Shown in pieces: positions 14,196-17,258 of a DNA stretch of 17,258 nt (position 1 is its first letter; the number at the start of each line of letters is the position of its first letter). The translations under genes and the position numbers were made by a program. The notes beneath the pieces were generated by a model. That model was not told where the DNA came from. It saw nothing but the letters and a program-made list of their open reading frames with translations, and made no database searches. The DNA comes from an uncultured Curtobacterium sp. (GTDB taxonomy: Bacteria > Actinomycetota > Actinomycetes > Actinomycetales > Microbacteriaceae). The DNA lies in NCBI GenBank assembly GCA_913774725.1, contig CAJYIG010000206.1, positions 1 through 17,258 of the forward strand, in the 5' to 3' direction.

Positions 14196-14201
14196 TAGAC
14201 T
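14196..14201 (+). promoter_or_regulatory. -10 box of the infC-rpmI-rplT promoter
   Basis: TAGACT has the same sequence as the fthC -10. Transcription would start near 14208, giving a leader of about 265 nt before the infC start. The -35 region would fall inside the DUF1844 start and is a poor match. Confidence 0.5.
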
Positions 14202-14207
14202 CGTCGG

Positions 14208-14474
14208 CGGCAGATGCTGTCCGCGTGCCCCGGAACCTGTTCCGAGGCGTTCGAACGGCGTCGTAGAAGAGGAGTCTCTCCCACCCGCGGCCGTGCACCA
14301 CAGGCTACCGGGTCCCAACCGCTCCGCCGGCGTCCGCGCCGGTCGGTCGTCCCGTACGGGGCGGCGTCGGGCGGCTGCCGAACGGGCTCCGATCCGTGCG
14401 TCAGATCTCCTCTCTCGTGCCGTCGTCCAGCGCAGCAGCGCCGGACGGCCACCACTTGATTGAAGGAGCTCCGC
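14208..14474 (+). promoter_or_regulatory. Long structured 5' leader of infC, putative regulatory RNA element
   Basis: About 265 bases without a credible gene lie between the promoter and infC. Hairpins seen are: CGGAA-CCTG-TTCCG (14231-14244); CCGGCG-TCCG-CGCCGG (14327-14342, UNCG tetraloop); and a 10-bp stem with one mismatch, 14424-14433 with 14438-14447, ending 15 bases before the ribosome-binding site. AGAGGAG at 14268-14274 is complementary to CTCCTCT at 14407-14413, and the latter's CTCC can also pair with the GGAG of the infC ribosome-binding site, so mutually exclusive folds are possible. infC-rpmI-rplT operons are controlled through their mRNA by L20 in E. coli and B. subtilis. An equivalent here is inference; I could not match it to a known leader family. 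Confidence 0.5.
14463..14468 (+). promoter_or_regulatory. Ribosome-binding site that fixes the ATT start of infC
   Basis: AAGGAG lies 6 bases before ATT 14475. If TTG 14460 were the start, this strong site would sit inside the coding region as codons 2-3, and no site would precede the TTG. The core GGAGCTCC (14465-14472) is self-complementary, which could allow transient masking. Confidence 0.75.
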
Positions 14475-15119
<645 letters not shown>

Positions 15120-15197
15120 GTCCCTCCGGACCACCGCGCGCAACGCTCCCACCGCAACGGCGCGGCCCACCCACCCACCCCACGGAAAGGCACCACG

Positions 15198-15392
15198 ATG
15201 CCCAAGCAGAAGACCCACTCCGGGTCGAAGAAGCGCTTCAAGGTCACCGGCAGCGGCAAGATCATGAAGCAGCAGGCCGGTATGCGTCACAACCTCGAGG
15301 TCAAGAGCGCCAAGCGCAAGGCCCGCCTGAACGAGGACCAGGTCCTCGCCAAGGCCGACGCGAAGAACGTCAAGAAGCTTCTCGGCCACTGA
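15198..15392 (+). CDS. rpmI: 50S ribosomal protein L35
   Basis: This is a 64-residue, highly basic ribosomal protein. [20 protein letters not shown] is the canonical L35 start and VKKLLGH the usual end; the length is standard. GGAAAGG (15184-15190) is 7 bases before the ATG. It lies 78 bases after infC and 28 before rplT, in the conserved infC-rpmI-rplT order. The gap to infC (15120-15197) holds only a C/A-rich run (CCCACCCACCC) near 15170 and no clear hairpin. Confidence 0.98.
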   Translation: MPKQKTHSGSKKRFKVTGSGKIMKQQAGMRHNLEVKSAKRKARLNEDQVLAKADAKNVKKLLGH

Positions 15393-15420
15393 GCCGGCGG
15401 AAACGTAAAGGAACAGATCA

Positions 15421-15804
15421 ATGGCACGAGTAAAGAGAGCGGTCAACGCCGCCAAGAAGCGCCGCGTCATCCTCGAGCGCGCCGAGGGCTACCGCGGCCA
15501 GCGTTCGCGGCTCTACCGCAAGGCCAAGGAGCAGGTCACCCACTCCCTCGTCTACGCGTACCGGGACCGTCACGCCAAGAAGGGCGAGTTCCGTCGCCTC
15601 TGGATCCAGCGCATCAACGCTGCGTCGCGTGCGAACGGCCTCACCTACAACCGCCTCATCCAGGGTCTGAACCTGGCCGGCGTCGAGGTCGACCGTCGCA
15701 TCCTCGCGGACCTCGCGGTGAACAACCCCGACACGTTCGCGGCGCTCGTCGAGACCGCCAAGAAGGCCCTGCCGGCCGACACCTCGGCCCCGAAGGCCGC
15801 GTAG
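15421..15804 (+). CDS. rplT: 50S ribosomal protein L20
   Basis: This 127-residue protein is needed early in 50S assembly and in other bacteria represses its own operon by binding the m[23 protein letters not shown], the [16 protein letters not shown] segment and [21 protein letters not shown] are the classic L20 features. A short Ala/Pro/Lys tail ([10 protein letters not shown]) extends past the usual end. AAAGGA (15407-15412) stands 8 bases before the ATG. It is the last gene of the operon: a perfect hairpin terminator begins 14 bases after the stop. Confidence 0.98.
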   Translation: MARVKRAVNAAKKRRVILERAEGYRGQRSRLYRKAKEQVTHSLVYAYRDRHAKKGEFRRLWIQRINAASRANGLTYNRLIQGLNLAGVEVDRRILADLAVNNPDTFAALVETAKKALPADTSAPKAA

Positions 15805-15818
15805 TCACGCCAGCTCTC

Positions 15819-15852
15819 GAAGCCCCCGCTCCGTCCACGGAGCGGGGGCTTC
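15819..15852 (+). terminator. Perfect 15-bp terminator hairpin after rplT
   Basis: Arms 15819-15833 and 15838-15852 are fully complementary around TCCA. A short TCCTGCATGCT follows instead of a T-run. Confidence 0.9.
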
Positions 15853-15863
15853 CTGCATGCTGC

Positions 15864-15869
15864 GACACT
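15864..15869 (+). promoter_or_regulatory. Possible -10 box of the methyltransferase gene
   Basis: GACACT stands 6 bases before GTG 15876, the same geometry as the leaderless genes nearby, but the first base departs from TAnnnT. The terminator before it implies that some promoter is needed here. Confidence 0.3.
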
Positions 15870-15875
15870 TGACCC

Positions 15876-16739
15876 GTGAGCGATCTCCTCGAGAACCCCC
15901 GTGCCGGACGCGTGAAGGCCGTCGCGGCCCTGGCGAAGAAGGACGTCCGTGCCGACACCGGGCTCTTCCTGCTCGAGGGGCCGCAGGCCGTGCGCGAGGC
16001 GATCGAGTACCGCCCGGAGCTCCTGCGGGAGCTGTACGTCACCCCGACGGCCGCCGCCCGCTACGGGCTCGACGACGCACCGGTCGACACGTGGTTCGTG
16101 ACCGAGCAGGTGCTCGACACGATGGCGGACACCGTCACCCCGCAGGGCGTCGTCGCGGTGTGCCAGCAGTTCCCGACGTCGGTGCGCGAGGTCTTCCCGG
16201 ACGCCGGCGACGGCCTGGAGGCACGGGGTGCGTCCACCGCGGACGGTGCGCTGCCCGGTCTGGTCGCGATCCTCGAGCAGGTGCGGGACCCGGGGAACGC
16301 GGGCACGATCATCCGCGCCGCGGACGCCGCTGGCGCCGACGCCGTGGTGCTCACCGGTCGCTCGGTCGACCCCTACAACCCGAAGGTGGTGCGCTCCACC
16401 ACGGGGTCGTTGTTCCACGTGCCGGTCTCGGTCGGGGTGACGCTCGCCGACACGGTCGCCCGCGCGAAGGCCCTCGGCTACACGGTCCTCGCCGCCGACG
16501 TGTCCGGCGACGACCTGCCGGACGTGCGGGCCGACGGCATGCTCGACGGCCCGACCGCATGGATGTTCGGCAACGAGGCCCGCGGACTGACGACGGAGGA
16601 CCTCGAGCTGGTCGACCGCGCCGTGAAGGTCCCGATCTACGGCCGGGCGGAGTCGATGAACCTGGCGACGGCCGCCTCGGTCTGCCTCTACGAGTCGGCG
16701 TTCGCGCAGCGGGTGGCTTCCTCCTCCACAGCGCGCTGA
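15876..16739 (+). CDS. SpoU/TrmH-family RNA 2'-O-methyltransferase
   Basis: This 287-residue SAM-dependent trefoil-knot enzyme methylates a ribose 2'-OH in rRNA or tRNA. An N-terminal substrate-binding domain (FLLEGPQAVREAI, residues 31-43) is followed by the three SPOUT motifs: RDPGNAGTIIRAAD (137-150) with the RNA-contacting Arg and Asn, PKVVRSTTGSLFHVPV (169-184), and MFGNEARGL (230-238) with VPIYGRAESMNLATAASVCLYE (252-273) forming the knot. The layout is like TsnR/RlmB-type enzymes, but the target nucleotide is not readable from sequence. The GTG at 15876 is the only start that keeps the conserved N-terminus. It lies between rplT and pheS, a usual actinobacterial order. Confidence 0.93.
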   Translation: MSDLLENPRAGRVKAVAALAKKDVRADTGLFLLEGPQAVREAIEYRPELLRELYVTPTAAARYGLDDAPVDTWFVTEQVLDTMADTVTPQGVVAVCQQFPTSVREVFPDAGDGLEARGASTADGALPGLVAILEQVRDPGNAGTIIRAADAAGADAVVLTGRSVDPYNPKVVRSTTGSLFHVPVSVGVTLADTVARAKALGYTVLAADVSGDDLPDVRADGMLDGPTAWMFGNEARGLTTEDLELVDRAVKVPIYGRAESMNLATAASVCLYESAFAQRVASSSTAR

Positions 16740-16740
16740 C

Positions 16741-16778
16741 CCGTCCTGCTCCTCCACCGTCCGCCCAGTGCAGGACGG
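16741..16778 (+). terminator. Weak candidate terminator between methyltransferase and pheS
   Basis: CCGTCCTG (16741-16748) and CAGGACGG (16771-16778) pair perfectly, but the loop is 22 bases. It starts just after the methyltransferase stop. It could instead be part of a pheS control element. Confidence 0.4.
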
Positions 16779-16796
16779 CGGTATCCCGGGGGCCGG

Positions 16797-16802
16797 TAGG
16801 CT
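16797..16802 (+). promoter_or_regulatory. -10 box of pheS promoter
   Basis: TAGGCT lies 8 bases before GTG 16811, with no Shine-Dalgarno sequence, again a leaderless arrangement. No T-box-like or leader-peptide feature fits in so short a space. Confidence 0.5.
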
Positions 16803-16810
16803 TGGGCCTC

Positions 16811-17258
16811 GTGTCAGAACACCTCGAGATCAGCGAAGCGGCCGTCGCCGACGCGGTCGACCGGGCCCTCGCCGCGGTCCGCGCGACGACGACCGTGGCC
16901 GAGCTGAAGCAGGCCCGGGCCGACCACACCGGCGAGCAGTCGGCGCTCGCGCGGATGAACGCGTCGATGCGCAGCGTGCCGAAGGAGCAGAAGGCAGCGG
17001 CCGGCAAGCTCGTCGGCCAGGCGCGCGGTCAGGTGAACGCCGCGATCGCCGAGCACGAGTCCGTCCTGGCCGAGGCCGAGGAGCGCGCCCGGCTCGAGTC
17101 CGAGCGCGTCGACGTCACCGCCCTGCCGTCACGTCGCAGTCCCGGCTCGCGCCACCCGCTGTCGCTCCTCAACGACGCGGTCGCGGACATCTTCGTCGGC
17201 ATGGGGTGGGAGGTCGCGGAGGGCCCCGAGCTCGAGCACGAGTGGTTCAACTTCGACG
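16811..17258 (+). CDS. pheS: Phenylalanine--tRNA ligase alpha subunit, 5' part only
   Basis: The open frame runs off the right edge; 149 codons of the usual ~345 are visible. PheS with PheT forms the heterotetramer that charges tRNA-Phe. The first ~100 residues are the helical coiled-coil tRNA-binding arm (EISEAAVADAVDRALAAV to ESVLAEAEERARLESERVDV). The catalytic domain then begins with SRRSPGSRHPLSLLNDAVADIF, GMGWEVAEGPE and the class II-like EHEWFNFD, all standard for PheS. The GTG at 16811 is supported by the -10 box 8 bases upstream and by the family length of the N-terminal arm. pheT is expected just outside the window. Confidence 0.96.
   Translation, partial: MSEHLEISEAAVADAVDRALAAVRATTTVAELKQARADHTGEQSALARMNASMRSVPKEQKAAAGKLVGQARGQVNAAIAEHESVLAEAEERARLESERVDVTALPSRRSPGSRHPLSLLNDAVADIFVGMGWEVAEGPELEHEWFNFD

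Noticed and set aside
14214..14459. An 81-codon open frame inside the infC leader, with ATG 12 bases after the -10 box and a stop just before the infC ribosome-binding site
   Set aside because: Its position would suit a leader peptide, but the codon third positions are not GC-rich as in the real genes, the product is an Arg/Pro/Ser-rich string, and stable hairpins run through it. Kept only as part of the leader.
14460..14462. TTG as the start of infC
   Set aside because: No ribosome-binding site stands before it, and the strong AAGGAG lies just after it, serving ATT 14475.

Overview
The window is very GC-rich chromosomal DNA from an actinobacterium, most likely a member of the Microbacteriaceae (a Curtobacterium- or Leifsonia-like organism). 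The basis is the GC-dominated codon third positions, the frequent GTG starts, the maltokinase and infC-rpmI-rplT-pheS gene families and order, and many genes that start 6-9 bases after a TAnnnT -10 box (leaderless transcripts). The genus call is an inference from remembered family resemblance, not a search. I see no phage, insertion sequence, integrase, CRISPR array or plasmid feature; this is mostly core genome with some carbohydrate and envelope genes.

Layout. 2-760 is the 3' end of a large superfamily I helicase with a C-terminal nuclease-like domain. 810-1765 holds a small low-complexity protein and a CDP-alcohol phosphatidyltransferase. On the minus strand, 3319-1886 is an fthC / FmdB-type zinc ribbon / mscL operon. 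Divergent from it on the plus strand are galU, a RimJ-type acetyltransferase and a conserved membrane protein (3433-6335). From memory, this block matches the M. tuberculosis mscL-Rv0991c-Rv0992c-galU-(moeA1)-rimJ-Rv0996 neighbourhood, with moeA1 absent here. A tRNA-Ala(CGC) and a small conserved unknown gene follow.

7023-8075 encodes a Tat-type lipoprotein with an IPT/TIG domain and a Cys/His amidase domain. It converges with a PIG-V-like polyprenyl-phosphate mannosyltransferase (9326-8091). Divergent from that is an alpha/beta hydrolase of the cofactor-free haloperoxidase family (9472-10323). A glycoside hydrolase family 2 enzyme (12318-10450) and a maltokinase (12422-13699) are divergently transcribed from a 103-bp region holding two candidate operators. 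A DUF1844 protein follows on the minus strand. The window closes with the translation block infC-rpmI-rplT, a SpoU rRNA/tRNA methyltransferase and the start of pheS.

The strongest points for a second look are these. (1) infC almost certainly starts at an ATT codon (14475), the classic autoregulated IF3 start, behind a roughly 265-nt structured leader. (2) There are long, unusually elaborate inverted repeats at convergent gene ends (1811-1873 and 10333-10409). (3) The zinc-ribbon protein resembles the redox-switched mycobacterial chaperone Ruc. (4) The maltokinase is separated from the rest of the GlgE pathway and shares a control region with a GH2 enzyme. (5) Leaderless promoters occur throughout. 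I did not find a clearly new multi-gene system.
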